The notes under the pieces are model-generated. The model was not told where the DNA came from and searched no databases. It worked only from the letters and a program-made list of their open reading frames with translations. Below are positions 15,393 through 23,618 of a DNA stretch of 64,000 bases, piece after piece. The translations under genes and the position numbers were made by a program. This DNA comes from Streptomyces sp. DT2A-34 (GTDB taxonomy: Bacteria; Actinomycetota; Actinomycetes; Streptomycetales; Streptomycetaceae). The number at the start of each line of letters is the position of its first letter. The stretch's first letter is position 1. The stretch is from NCBI RefSeq assembly GCF_030499515.1, contig NZ_JASTWJ010000001.1, positions 6,428,001 through 6,492,000 on the forward strand. The letters are read 5' to 3'.

Positions 15393-16763
15393 ATGCCGGA
15401 ACCCGCGACACGGTTCCTGATCATCGACTACAACCTGAGCCGGGTGGGTGACGTCCAGCGCATGGCGGAGTACGCCCGGAGCGCCTACGGCGCCGCGGTC
15501 ACCCTCATCCGCCCGAACCCGACCGCGACCGACCACCGCATCTGCGACGAGGTGATCGACCTCGACCCCCTGCGGACCGACTTCGTCGAGGCGGGCGAGA
15601 AGCTGCTCGCCGACCGCAGCCACGAGTTCGCGGCGGGCGTGGTCTTCTCCGACAACGCGGTGGCCGGCGGTGCCGAACTGCTGAAGCGGCTCGGGCTCGC
15701 CGTGGACTCGCCCGCGCTCGCCGACGGCGCGTTCTGCAAGCACGCCTACCGCAGCGCCGAGGCCCGCTCCCGCGACCTGCTCACCGCCCAGCGTGTCCTC
15801 GTCCCCGACTTCGCCCGGATCCGTTCACGGGCCGGCCTCGACGACTTCGCCGCCCGGCACCCGGAGGGCTTCGTCGTCAAGCCCACCAAGGAGGGCAACA
15901 ACCGGGGCGTCGTCCTGGTCGGCCCCGGTGACGACGTGGACGCGGCGTTCGCCGAGGTGCTGCCGTACCTCGAGGACGGCGTGATCTGCGAGACGGTCAT
16001 CCCCTACCGGCGTGAGTACTCCTACGACGGGCTGGGCGGGCTGTCCTTCCTCACCGAGAAGGTCAGCGCCACCGGCCGCTACCCGGTGGAGGTCGCGCAG
16101 ATTCTGCCGGCGCGGGTGGACCGGGCCGAACGCGGCACGCTCCAACGGGCCGGCCGACTGGCGAACCTGCTGGTGGGCCAGTGCGACGGCCCGTTCCACA
16201 ACGAGATCAAGCTCAGTGACGACGGCCAGTACGCCGCGGTCGTCGAACCCAACCGCCGCCCGGCCGGCATGCGGATCTGGTCCCTGGCCGAGTGGGTGTA
16301 CGGAGTCGACCTGTACCGGCTCTGGGTGGACGCGGCCTACGGCCGTTCCGGCGACGTCGAACTGCCCGCACCCGGCTGCTCCGCGGCGGCGGTGATGCTG
16401 GGCGTCGCCGGCGACCGCACCTTCGGCCCCGACGACGTCGCCCCCGGCGCCACCCCGTTCGAGGACGCCGTCGACCGGGCCGCGGCTCACCACGGGCTGG
16501 CCCCCGGAGAACTGTCCGCCATGGACTTCGCCTGGCTCAGCCCCGGGCGCCGGCCGATCCACGCCGTCCCCCGGGACAACGCCGACTTCGCCGCCATGGG
16601 CTGCGTCGTCCTGCGGACGGACCGCGTCCCCGCGCGCGAGGTCGTGGACACGCTGCGCGCCGCTTGGCCGACCGCGCTGGAGCGCAGCTGCGGCCCCGCC
16701 GCAGCCCCGGCGCACGCCACCTCCCACCAGGACCGTCGGACCGAGCTGGAAGTCACGCGATGA
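15393..16763 (+). CDS. ATP-grasp ligase 2 (diverged metal-binding motif)
   Basis: Second ATP-grasp-fold protein, 456 residues, SD AGGAGG before ATG 15393. The Lys loop is GFVVKPTKEGNNRGVVLVG and the hinge VICETVIPYRREYSYDG. The metal-binding segment is GQYAAVVEPNRRPAGMRIW: Glu285 and Asn287 are kept, but the usual GG after the Arg is replaced by PAG. This resembles the more diverged ATP-grasp group found in stand-alone dipeptide ligases. The C-terminal 110 residues lack a recognised domain. It overlaps the next gene by ATGA, so the two proteins are coupled. It is not closely similar to ligases 1 or 3, so each probably acts on different partners. Confidence 0.82.
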   Translation: MPEPATRFLIIDYNLSRVGDVQRMAEYARSAYGAAVTLIRPNPTATDHRICDEVIDLDPLRTDFVEAGEKLLADRSHEFAAGVVFSDNAVAGGAELLKRLGLAVDSPALADGAFCKHAYRSAEARSRDLLTAQRVLVPDFARIRSRAGLDDFAARHPEGFVVKPTKEGNNRGVVLVGPGDDVDAAFAEVLPYLEDGVICETVIPYRREYSYDGLGGLSFLTEKVSATGRYPVEVAQILPARVDRAERGTLQRAGRLANLLVGQCDGPFHNEIKLSDDGQYAAVVEPNRRPAGMRIWSLAEWVYGVDLYRLWVDAAYGRSGDVELPAPGCSAAAVMLGVAGDRTFGPDDVAPGATPFEDAVDRAAAHHGLAPGELSAMDFAWLSPGRRPIHAVPRDNADFAAMGCVVLRTDRVPAREVVDTLRAAWPTALERSCGPAAAPAHATSHQDRRTELEVTR

Positions 16764-18040
16764 ACATCCTCATCCTGCACCGCATCCCGTATCCCAAGAT
16801 CGAGTACCACCGCGGCATCGACCACGAGCGGCACGACGTCACCTACTTCGGCACCGGCGCCGCCCTGGCGACGCTGCCCGCGGACCTGCGGTGCACGCGG
16901 GTCGAAAGGCCCGGCGAGGCCACGGCCTCCGACGAGGCGTCCGCCTGGCTCGCCGCCGAGCCCCGCACCTTCGACCGGATCATCTCGATGTCGGAGTACG
17001 AACTGCTCGACGCGGCCCGGCTGCGCGAGCGGTACGGCGTCGAAGGCGCCGGCGTGGCACAGGTCAGGCTCGCGCGGGACAAGGTCCTGATGAAGAGCGC
17101 CGTACGAACGGCCGGCCTACGGGTGCCGCGGTTCCTGCCGCTGACCGAACTGCTCGCCGGCCCGGAGCGGGCCGACTGGTCCGGGCCGACCGTGCTGAAG
17201 CCGCACAGCGGCGCCTCCAGCGTCGATGTCGTCGTGTTCGACGGCCCGGCCGAGACGTACGAGGCGATCACCGCCCGCCGGTCCGGGGTGACGGAGCTGG
17301 ACGAGGCGGGCCGCGTGGGCGACTTCGAGGTCGAGGAGTTCGTCACCGGACCGATCCGGCACTTCGACGGGCTCGTCGAGCGGGGCCGGGTGCTGGCCCT
17401 GGGCGCCAGTGAGTACCTGGGCACCTGCCTGGACTACGCGCGGGGCGAGCCCATGGGCTCGTACCAGATCGAGCTGACGGACGAGACGCGTGACTGGGTG
17501 GCCCGCGCCCTCGATGCCGTACGCGTCCACGACGGCTGCTTCCACCTGGAGGCGATCGTCGACGGCGAGGAGCTGGTCTTCCTGGAGGTCGGCAACCGGG
17601 TCGGCGGGGCCGACGTCGCCGCCACCTTCGAACTGGCCACCGGCATCCACCTGCCCTCCTGGGAGCTGCGGATCCTGCTCGGCGAACAGGTGGGCGACCT
17701 GCTGCCCGCGCCGCCCGACCCCACCGACCGCTCCTGGTACGGATGGTTCGTCCACCCCGGACACCACCTGAGCGGACACGTCTTCGAGGGGCTCGACGGC
17801 GCCGAGGCGTTCCGCACCGCACCCGAGGCCGTCACCTGGCAGGAACTCGCGGTCGGCGCGCCGATGCCGGACCACATCACCTACGGCGCGCACGAGACGG
17901 CGCTCGCCGGCATCGCTCGCACCGCCTCCCCCGACGCGACCCGGGAGTGGATGGCACGCCTGTTCGCCTCCCTGCGCGTCCGTACCTCCCGGCCCAGCCC
18001 CACGACCGAGCCGGCGGTGGCCGCCGCCGCGCGCGCCTGA
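16760..18040 (+). CDS. ATP-grasp ligase 3
   Basis: Third ATP-grasp enzyme, 426 residues, beginning MNILILHRIPYPKIEYHRGIDH; its ATG overlaps the upstream TGA. It has the Lys loop TVLKPHSGASSVDVVVFDG, hinge FEVEEFVTGPIRHFDGLV and metal end ELVFLEVGNRVGGADVAATFE with Glu276-Asn279-Arg280 and the GG, so it looks catalytically intact. The N-terminal Arg/His/Tyr-rich beta-strand (HRIPYPKIEYHR) is typical of the ATP-grasp group in which that loop binds a carboxylate substrate. It is followed 34 bp later by the LLM monooxygenase. Order in the operon suggests it makes or caps a peptide bond late in assembly. Confidence 0.85.
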   Translation: MNILILHRIPYPKIEYHRGIDHERHDVTYFGTGAALATLPADLRCTRVERPGEATASDEASAWLAAEPRTFDRIISMSEYELLDAARLRERYGVEGAGVAQVRLARDKVLMKSAVRTAGLRVPRFLPLTELLAGPERADWSGPTVLKPHSGASSVDVVVFDGPAETYEAITARRSGVTELDEAGRVGDFEVEEFVTGPIRHFDGLVERGRVLALGASEYLGTCLDYARGEPMGSYQIELTDETRDWVARALDAVRVHDGCFHLEAIVDGEELVFLEVGNRVGGADVAATFELATGIHLPSWELRILLGEQVGDLLPAPPDPTDRSWYGWFVHPGHHLSGHVFEGLDGAEAFRTAPEAVTWQELAVGAPMPDHITYGAHETALAGIARTASPDATREWMARLFASLRVRTSRPSPTTEPAVAAAARA

Positions 18041-18074
18041 CCCGGCGTTCGACCACAGAAAGCAGACAACAGCC

Positions 18075-19151
18075 ATGGAAGCACTCCGGTTCCACTGGGG
18101 CTCAGCACTGGACAGTGGGCAGAAGAAGTCGACCGAGCAGTACTGGTCCGAACTGCTCGACCTCGACGGCGCGATCGAGTACGCCCAGGACGCGGAGGCC
18201 CTGGGCGTCGAATCCCTCCTGATGGCACAGAGCTACAGCCTGCCGGACCCGCTGCCGGTCATCGGGGCCCTCGTCCGCGAGACCCGGAAGGTGAAGTTCA
18301 TCCTCGCCTACCGCCCGGGTCTGATGTCCCCCACGTTGTTCACCCAGATCGTCAACACCCTGTCGTGGATGTCCGACGGGCGGATCGCACTGAACGTGGT
18401 GGCGGGCATCTCCCCGGCCGAGCAGGCCTATTACGGGGACTTCCTCGCGCACGACGACCGTTACGCGCGCGCCGGTGAGTTCCTCGACATCCTGCACCGC
18501 TTCTGGCGGGGTGAGACCCCGATGTCGTACGAGGGCCGGCACTACCGGCTCGAGGAGGCGCAGCTCGGCCTCGGGCACAAGGGGGGCGGCCGGCCGGAGA
18601 TCTACATCAGCGGCGCCTCCGCCGTCGCCCAGCACACGGCCGTCACCCACGGCGACTGCTGGTTCCGCTACGGCGACACTCCCGCGGAGATCGCCAAGGC
18701 GGCCGAGCCCCTGCTCGCTCAGGGCACCGAAGTCGGCGTACGGATGCAGGTGCTGGCCCGTCGGACGCGCGAGGAGGCGCTGGCCGATCTCGCGGAGGTG
18801 ATGAGCGAGACGGACGAGAACCATCGGGAGTTCGTCGCCCGGTTCGTGGCCGCCGCGGACTCCCAGGCCGTGAAGAACTCCTTCCGGCTGGCCGACGAGT
18901 CCGACCACGGCTGGCTCTCGCCGCTGATCTACTCCGGTGCCGTCGCCTACCGCGGCGGTCCCGCGCTGTGCCTGGTCGGCAGCTACGACGAGGTCGCCGC
19001 CTACCTGATGGAGTACAAGGCGGCCGGGGTCAGCCAGTTCATCTTCTCCGGCTGGCCCGCCCGGGACGAGATGCGCCACTTCTTCACCGAGGTGGTCCCG
19101 CGCGTGCGCGAGCTCGAACAGCGCGCCCAGGCCCCACTGGCGGCACGCTGA
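18075..19151 (+). CDS. SsuD-like LLM flavin-dependent monooxygenase
   Basis: FMNH2-dependent monooxygenase of the bacterial luciferase-like superfamily, 358 residues (typical 350-380 for SsuD). It begins MEALRFHWGSALDSGQKK, and contains VKFILAYRPGLMSPTLFTQ and RIALNVVAGISPAEQAYYGDFLAHDDRYARAGEFLDI, the alkanesulfonate-monooxygenase pattern including YYGDF and R-x-EF. The dedicated flavin reductase is two genes downstream (20510). In specialised metabolism such pairs do N-hydroxylation, C-S or C-N oxidative cleavage, or Baeyer-Villiger-like steps; the true substrate is unknown. The stop codon overlaps the next start (TGATG). Confidence 0.9.
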   Translation: MEALRFHWGSALDSGQKKSTEQYWSELLDLDGAIEYAQDAEALGVESLLMAQSYSLPDPLPVIGALVRETRKVKFILAYRPGLMSPTLFTQIVNTLSWMSDGRIALNVVAGISPAEQAYYGDFLAHDDRYARAGEFLDILHRFWRGETPMSYEGRHYRLEEAQLGLGHKGGGRPEIYISGASAVAQHTAVTHGDCWFRYGDTPAEIAKAAEPLLAQGTEVGVRMQVLARRTREEALADLAEVMSETDENHREFVARFVAAADSQAVKNSFRLADESDHGWLSPLIYSGAVAYRGGPALCLVGSYDEVAAYLMEYKAAGVSQFIFSGWPARDEMRHFFTEVVPRVRELEQRAQAPLAAR

Positions 19152-20413
19152 TGGCCGCCGAACGCACAGTGCGGGCGCTGTTCGCCGGCGGGGTGCTGCT
19201 GGGACTGACGGCGGAGCAGGTCGTGCTCTTCAGCGTCCCCCTGCTCATCTACCAGGAGACCGGGAACGTCTCGACCCTCGGCGTCGCCTACGCCGTCGAA
19301 TGGCTGCCCTGCCTGCTGGCCTACGCCTTCGCCGGCGTGCTCGCCGACCGGGACGGCGGACCGCGGCTGTTCCTCCGGGCCAACACCGGGCGCGCCCTCG
19401 TGCTGGCCTGCGCCGTCGCCCTGTGCCTGGCCAGGCCGTCCTGGACCACAGCGGTGCTCATGGTCAACGGCGCGCTGCTGGCGACGCTGGTGGCGCCCGT
19501 GCGCATGGCCATTGAGAAGGTGGTCCCCCTGCTCGCCAAGGGCGACGACCTCGCCAAGACCCAGGCGCTGGTGCAGAACACCGAGCTGCTCGCCCAGGCT
19601 CTGGGGCCGGGCCTGGCGATGGGCGCCGTGGTGGTCCTCGGCAAGCTGTGGCTCCTCGGGCTCGCCGCCGCCATGTTCGCCGTCGCGGCCCTGTGCTGGC
19701 TGCCGCTGCCGCGCCCGGCCCGCGAACCCGCCCCGGCCGCGGCCGACGGTGCCACCGGCACGGCCCGCGCGACGCTGGCCGAACTCGCCCTCGGCTGGCG
19801 GCTGCTGGCCGGCAACCGGCCGGTGATGCTGCTGGCCTGCGTGAACTTCTCCATCAACCTGGTGTTCGCCACCGTGCTGGGGGCCAACGCAGCGGTGGTG
19901 ACCGGGGTGCTCAAGGCACCGGAGTCGTCCTTCGCCCTGCTCAACATGTGTGTCGGCGTCGCGGGCTTCCTCAACCTGATGCTCACCCCGCTGCTGCTGA
20001 AGCGGTTCGACGTGCGGTTCGTCGGGGCGCTCGGCTTCTCCGTGCTGTGCGCCGCGCTGCTGGTCCTCGGCCTCGCACCGACCTTCGGCGTCTACGGGAC
20101 GGCGTTCGTGCTGGGCATGTGCGGCGTCGCCTACTTCAACATCTACAACCGCACCCAGCGCGTGCGGGTCATCCCCAAGGAGCACCTGGGGAAGGTGATG
20201 GGCCCGTTCTTCCTGCTCAACCTGCTCTCCTTCCCCATCGGCGGCCTGCTGATCAGCGCCTTCGGCGCCTCGCTCGGCCCGCAGCGGCTCGTCGCACTGC
20301 TGGCGTTGCTGCTCACCGCCTTCGGCGCGGTGCTGCTGCCGCTGACCATGCGCAGCTTCCGCACGGCTCTCGCCGCACGCGAGAGCACACCACCCGTCCC
20401 GGTCGAGGCATGA
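19151..20413 (+). CDS. MFS transporter (putative product exporter)
   Basis: Integral membrane major-facilitator protein of 420 residues with about 10-12 hydrophobic segments. The region after TM2 reads LAYAFAGVLADRDGGPRLFLRANTGR, matching the MFS loop 2-3 motif (G-x-LaDR-x-G-x-R). Its TGATG overlap with the LLM gene shows it belongs to the operon. Similar to enterobactin-exporter-type MFS_1/MFS_3 proteins in arrangement. Most likely exports the cluster product or confers self-resistance; the direction is inferred from context. Two EamA transporters follow in the same cluster, so this is one of three candidate exporters. Confidence 0.85.
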   Translation: MAAERTVRALFAGGVLLGLTAEQVVLFSVPLLIYQETGNVSTLGVAYAVEWLPCLLAYAFAGVLADRDGGPRLFLRANTGRALVLACAVALCLARPSWTTAVLMVNGALLATLVAPVRMAIEKVVPLLAKGDDLAKTQALVQNTELLAQALGPGLAMGAVVVLGKLWLLGLAAAMFAVAALCWLPLPRPAREPAPAAADGATGTARATLAELALGWRLLAGNRPVMLLACVNFSINLVFATVLGANAAVVTGVLKAPESSFALLNMCVGVAGFLNLMLTPLLLKRFDVRFVGALGFSVLCAALLVLGLAPTFGVYGTAFVLGMCGVAYFNIYNRTQRVRVIPKEHLGKVMGPFFLLNLLSFPIGGLLISAFGASLGPQRLVALLALLLTAFGAVLLPLTMRSFRTALAARESTPPVPVEA

Positions 20414-20446
20414 GCGAGACGCACTCCACGAGAGCCACCGGACGCA

Positions 20447-20478
20447 CCGGTCGCACCGGACTCCCCGGTCGCACCGGA
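20447..20478. repeat. Short direct repeat (two copies, 18-bp spacing)
   Basis: The 14-mer CCGGTCGCACCGGA occurs at 20447-20460 and again at 20465-20478. It lies between the MFS gene and the flavin reductase gene, about 30 bp upstream of the SD (AAAGGGGG). Each copy is a small partial inverted repeat (CCGGT/ACCGG). It may be a regulator site, an RNA hairpin or simple expansion; no function is established. Confidence 0.5.
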
Positions 20479-20509
20479 TTCCAGAAGACCAGAAGAAAGG
20501 GGGCAAGTC

Positions 20510-21025
20510 ATGAACGTGCTGGCCGATGACGTGCGGCGGCCGGTGGATCCGGCGGTCTTCCGCGACGCGATGGCACTGCTCGCGGCCCCGCTGACCATCG
20601 TCACCACGCTCGACGCCCAGGGTCACCGCCAGGGCTTCACCGCGAGCTCCGTGACGTCGGCGTCCCTCGAACCGCCGCTGCTGCTGGTGGGCCTGTCGAA
20701 CACCTCCAGCTGCCGGCCGGCGCTGACCCAGTCGGACGGCTTCGTCGTCAACGTGCTCGGCGAGCAGCACGCCGAGGTCGCCGGCCGGTTCGCCGCGCGG
20801 GACGTGGACCGGTTCGCGGAGCAGGACTTCGGCAGCTGGCCGGGGTGCGGACTGCCGTATCTGACCGACGCGAACGCCGTGCTGCGGTGCACCACGGTGG
20901 ACCGCGTCCCGGTCGGCGACCACCTGTTGCTGATCGGCGAGTTGACCGGCGTCCTCACACCCGGCTCGGCGCCGCCTCTGCTGTGGTACCAGCGCGCGTT
21001 CCGCTCCACCCGGAGGGCCTCGTGA
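20510..21025 (+). CDS. Flavin reductase (FMN-binding split-barrel)
   Basis: NAD(P)H:FMN oxidoreductase of 171 residues with the flavin-reductase-like split barrel: LLAAPLTIVTTLDAQGHRQGFTASSVTSASLEPPLLLVGL, then NTSSCRPALTQSDGFVVNVLGEQH, a near-perfect signature. A late GDHLLLIGEL strand is the typical C-terminal part. It should generate FMNH2 for the SsuD-like monooxygenase encoded at 18075, forming a two-component monooxygenase. SD AAAGGGGG is strong. The stop overlaps the following GTG (GTGA), so it is coupled to the EamA gene. Confidence 0.9.
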   Translation: MNVLADDVRRPVDPAVFRDAMALLAAPLTIVTTLDAQGHRQGFTASSVTSASLEPPLLLVGLSNTSSCRPALTQSDGFVVNVLGEQHAEVAGRFAARDVDRFAEQDFGSWPGCGLPYLTDANAVLRCTTVDRVPVGDHLLLIGELTGVLTPGSAPPLLWYQRAFRSTRRAS

Positions 21026-21921
21026 AACCGGCCCACGTGCTGCTCGCCGTTCTGATCACCGCCGTATGGGGGGTCAACTTCTCGGTGATCAGGATCGGGC
21101 TGGACTCGGTGGACCCGTTCGTCCTGGCCGGACTGCGGTTCCTGCTCTGCGCCCTGCCCGCCGTCTTCTTCATCCGGCGGCCCGACGTGCCCATGCGGTA
21201 CGTCGCCGGGTACGGCCTGGTCTTCGGCGTCGGCCTGTGGGGCGTCGTCAACCTCGGTATCGCGACCGGGCTGTCCTCCGGGGTGGCGTCGCTGGTGCTG
21301 CAGTTCAGCGCCTTCAGCACGATCCTGCTCGGCGCGGCGGTGTTCCGGGAGCGGGTGTCGCGTCACCAGTACGCGGGCGCTCTGCTGGCCCTGCTCGGCC
21401 TCGGCGCCATCGCCTTCGTCACCGACGGCAGCGTCACCGCCCTGGGCGTGGTGCTGGTGCTGTGCGGTGCCCTGTCGTGGAGCGTGGCCAACATCCTGCT
21501 GAAGAAGTCGGCGCCGAAGGACGTCCTGGCGTTCCTCGTGTGGTCGAGCCTCTTCTCACCGCTGCCGCTGTTCGCCCTGGGCTGGGCGACCGGGGGGTCG
21601 GCCGTGTTCACGGATCTGGTGTCGGGGCTCGACTCCGTGGCCGTGCTGTCGATCCTCTTCCAGGCCTACCCGAACACCGTCTTCGCGTACGCCGTCTGGA
21701 ACTGGATGCTGCGGGAGTACCCCGTCTCCACCGTCGCCCCGCTGTCGCTGCTGGTGCCGGTCTTCGGGCTGCTGGGGTCGGTGCTGATCTTCGACGAGCG
21801 GCTGCCGGGCATCAAGTCGCTCTCCATGGCTCTGATCATTCTCGGCCTGGTGGTCGGTCTCTACGGCAACCGGGTCGCCACCGCGTTCAAGAACGTGAAC
21901 CGTCTGGGGGAGGTCCGATGA
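21022..21921 (+). CDS. EamA/DMT-family transporter 1
   Basis: Drug/metabolite-transporter-superfamily protein of 299 residues, GTG start overlapping the flavin reductase stop. It contains about ten hydrophobic segments in two EamA repeats (first VLLAVLITAVWGVNFSVIRIGLD, second GVVLVLCGALSWSVANILLKKSA). PVSTVAPLSLLVPVFGLLGSVLIFDERLPG is the strongly conserved late-repeat motif. Resembles the YdcZ/RhaT-EamA efflux proteins that export amino acids and metabolites. It is coupled by ATGA to the following small gene. Likely an exporter of the product, an intermediate, or precursor amino acid. Confidence 0.88.
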   Translation: MKPAHVLLAVLITAVWGVNFSVIRIGLDSVDPFVLAGLRFLLCALPAVFFIRRPDVPMRYVAGYGLVFGVGLWGVVNLGIATGLSSGVASLVLQFSAFSTILLGAAVFRERVSRHQYAGALLALLGLGAIAFVTDGSVTALGVVLVLCGALSWSVANILLKKSAPKDVLAFLVWSSLFSPLPLFALGWATGGSAVFTDLVSGLDSVAVLSILFQAYPNTVFAYAVWNWMLREYPVSTVAPLSLLVPVFGLLGSVLIFDERLPGIKSLSMALIILGLVVGLYGNRVATAFKNVNRLGEVR

Positions 21922-22193
21922 ATCAACACGCAATGATCCCGGGGGTCGTCGACGGGACGGTGTCCGTCTCGCTCGACCACGCGGGAAACGTCACTCTCCA
22001 CGTCCTCGTCGGAGACGTCGGGCTCTCGGGTGCCGGCGGGGGCGACTACGTGGAGATCGTCCTGGGTCCGGAGCACGCCGGCGAACTCGGCGAAACGCTG
22101 CGCGGCGTCAATCACCGCAGCCAGACGGTGCCCTGCTCGGTGGGCGTCCGCTTCGACTCCCGCCCCTCGGCGCTGAGCACGGCCGCCTGCTGA
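21918..22193 (+). CDS. Small uncharacterised protein (91 aa) of the biosynthetic operon
   Basis: I do not recognise this protein. It starts MNQHAMIPGVVDGTVSVSLDHAGNVTLHV, coupled to the EamA gene by an ATGA overlap, so it is translated with it. The sequence is beta-rich with alternating hydrophobic residues (TVSVSLDHAGNVTLHVLVGDVGLSG) and a central acidic stretch (GGGDYVEIVLGPEHAGELGE). It has one cysteine near residue 73 and a second that is the C-terminal residue. No signal peptide or membrane segment. Could be a chaperone, a partner of an enzyme in the run, or a small beta-barrel; no carrier-protein Ser motif is present. Confidence 0.7.
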   Translation: MNQHAMIPGVVDGTVSVSLDHAGNVTLHVLVGDVGLSGAGGGDYVEIVLGPEHAGELGETLRGVNHRSQTVPCSVGVRFDSRPSALSTAAC

Positions 22194-22210
22194 ACGCAAC
22201 GACGAACAGC

Positions 22211-22266
22211 GCACCGGAAGAACCGCAGCGGAAGAACCGCACCGGAAGAACCGCAGCGGAAGAACA
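22211..22266. repeat. Four 14-bp tandem repeats upstream of the desaturase gene
   Basis: Units GCACCGGAAGAACC, GCAGCGGAAGAACC, GCACCGGAAGAACC and GCAGCGGAAGAACA follow each other without gaps. Units alternate C and G at the fourth base, so the true period is 28 bp. They fill half of the 117-bp gap before the desaturase GTG. The purine-rich GGAAGAAC core could be a repeated protein-binding site or slippage product. It is not an obvious SD array since it lies 45 bp upstream of the start. Confidence 0.75.
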
Positions 22267-22310
22267 GACAAGCACGGAAACAGAGAACCACGGAACCGAT
22301 TGGAGCTGTT

Positions 22311-23537
22311 GTGTCGGCGATCAACTCCGCAGTCCGGAGTGCCGGTGTCGAACCCTCGTCCCCGCCCGGGCCCGGTGACGCCCGCGAGTCCATGGCCCGC
22401 CTGCCGAAGGCGCTCCAGTACCCGCTGACCCTGTTCACGGGAAAGGCGCTGCCCGGCCAGGCCGCCCCGGGCTGGACTCCCACCCTGCACCTGGCCACGG
22501 CGCTCTCCTCCACGGTGGCGGGTGTCCTGATCGGCGCCCTGGGCTGGGTGCTGGGCGGTGGCTGGCTGCTGCTCCTCATACCCGGCTGGGCGAGCACGCT
22601 GCACGGCATGCGCAACCTGCGGATGATGATCTACCACCAGTGCTCGCACCGGAACATGTACCGGCAGCGGAAGCTGGACCGCTTCATCGGGCACGGCATC
22701 TCCAGCCTGCTCATCATCCAGAACTTCCAGCGCTACAGCCGCGAGCACGTCAAGGACCACCATGCCGCCGGGCACATGACGCTCAAGGACCCCACCGTCC
22801 AGGCGTTCCTGGTAAGCCTCGAACTGCACCCTGGTATGACGCGCCGTCAGATGTGGCGCCGGCTGCTGGGCAAACTCGTCTCCCCGCGCTTCCACTTCGC
22901 CTTCGCGGTCGCCCGCACCCGTGCCTTCTGGAGCGAGTCGGCCCGCAGCGAGAAGGTCTCCGCGCTGGTGCTGTACGGCGCCGCCGTCACGGCCGGCATA
23001 CTCACCGGCGCCTGGCCGGCCCTGCTGGTGATCTGGTTCGTGCCGCTGATCCCGCTGTTCCAGATGAGCAACACGCTGCGCCTGTGCGTCAAGCACACCT
23101 TCCCCGAACCCGGGGTGGAGGTCCGCCACGGCCGTGAGTACTTCTCCAGCCTGACCAACGCCATCTTCATCGGCGACCCCGTCCCCGCCGTCGGCCTCCC
23201 CCTCGGGCAGCGCCTTTCGGCCTGGGCCCGCTGGACGCTGCGGCTGGTGTTCCTGCACGCGCCGTCCCGCTACCTGGTGCTCACCGGCGACACCGTGGTG
23301 CACGACTACCACCACCGCTACCCGGCGGCCCGGAACTGGGCGAACTACATCTTCGCCCGCCAGGAGGACATCGACACCGGCCACCAGGGCTGGCCCCCGT
23401 ACCACGAGGTCTGGGGCCTCGTCCCCGCCATCAGCCACGTCTTCGACTCGCTGTCCCGCGCGGACGCCCAGGAGTACGACATCAACCATCTGAAGGCGGT
23501 CAGCAAGCGCGAACTGTTCGCGGCCTTCGACGACTGA
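22311..23537 (+). CDS. Fatty-acid-desaturase-like membrane diiron enzyme
   Basis: Integral-membrane diiron desaturase/hydroxylase of 408 residues. Three His boxes are visible: H109-QCS-H113, the region H146-VKD-H150-H151 with H155, and HDYHH around 322-326. Hydrophobic segments near 66-95 and 215-250 flank them. The length fits the FADS family. Electrons could come from the cluster ferredoxin (12720). Stand-alone desaturases in such clusters act on acyl or amino-acid side chains, generating alkenes or hydroxyls. GTG start with GGAGC SD 5 nt upstream (22302-22306). An in-frame ATG at about 22392 (MARLPKAL) would also keep all His boxes. Confidence 0.85.
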   Translation: MSAINSAVRSAGVEPSSPPGPGDARESMARLPKALQYPLTLFTGKALPGQAAPGWTPTLHLATALSSTVAGVLIGALGWVLGGGWLLLLIPGWASTLHGMRNLRMMIYHQCSHRNMYRQRKLDRFIGHGISSLLIIQNFQRYSREHVKDHHAAGHMTLKDPTVQAFLVSLELHPGMTRRQMWRRLLGKLVSPRFHFAFAVARTRAFWSESARSEKVSALVLYGAAVTAGILTGAWPALLVIWFVPLIPLFQMSNTLRLCVKHTFPEPGVEVRHGREYFSSLTNAIFIGDPVPAVGLPLGQRLSAWARWTLRLVFLHAPSRYLVLTGDTVVHDYHHRYPAARNWANYIFARQEDIDTGHQGWPPYHEVWGLVPAISHVFDSLSRADAQEYDINHLKAVSKRELFAAFDD

Positions 23538-23618
23538 CGGCCGGCGCGACCGGTGCGGCCGGCGCGATCGACAACGGACAAGACCGCAGACAGAAACGTG
23601 GGACGAGGAAACAGGTTC

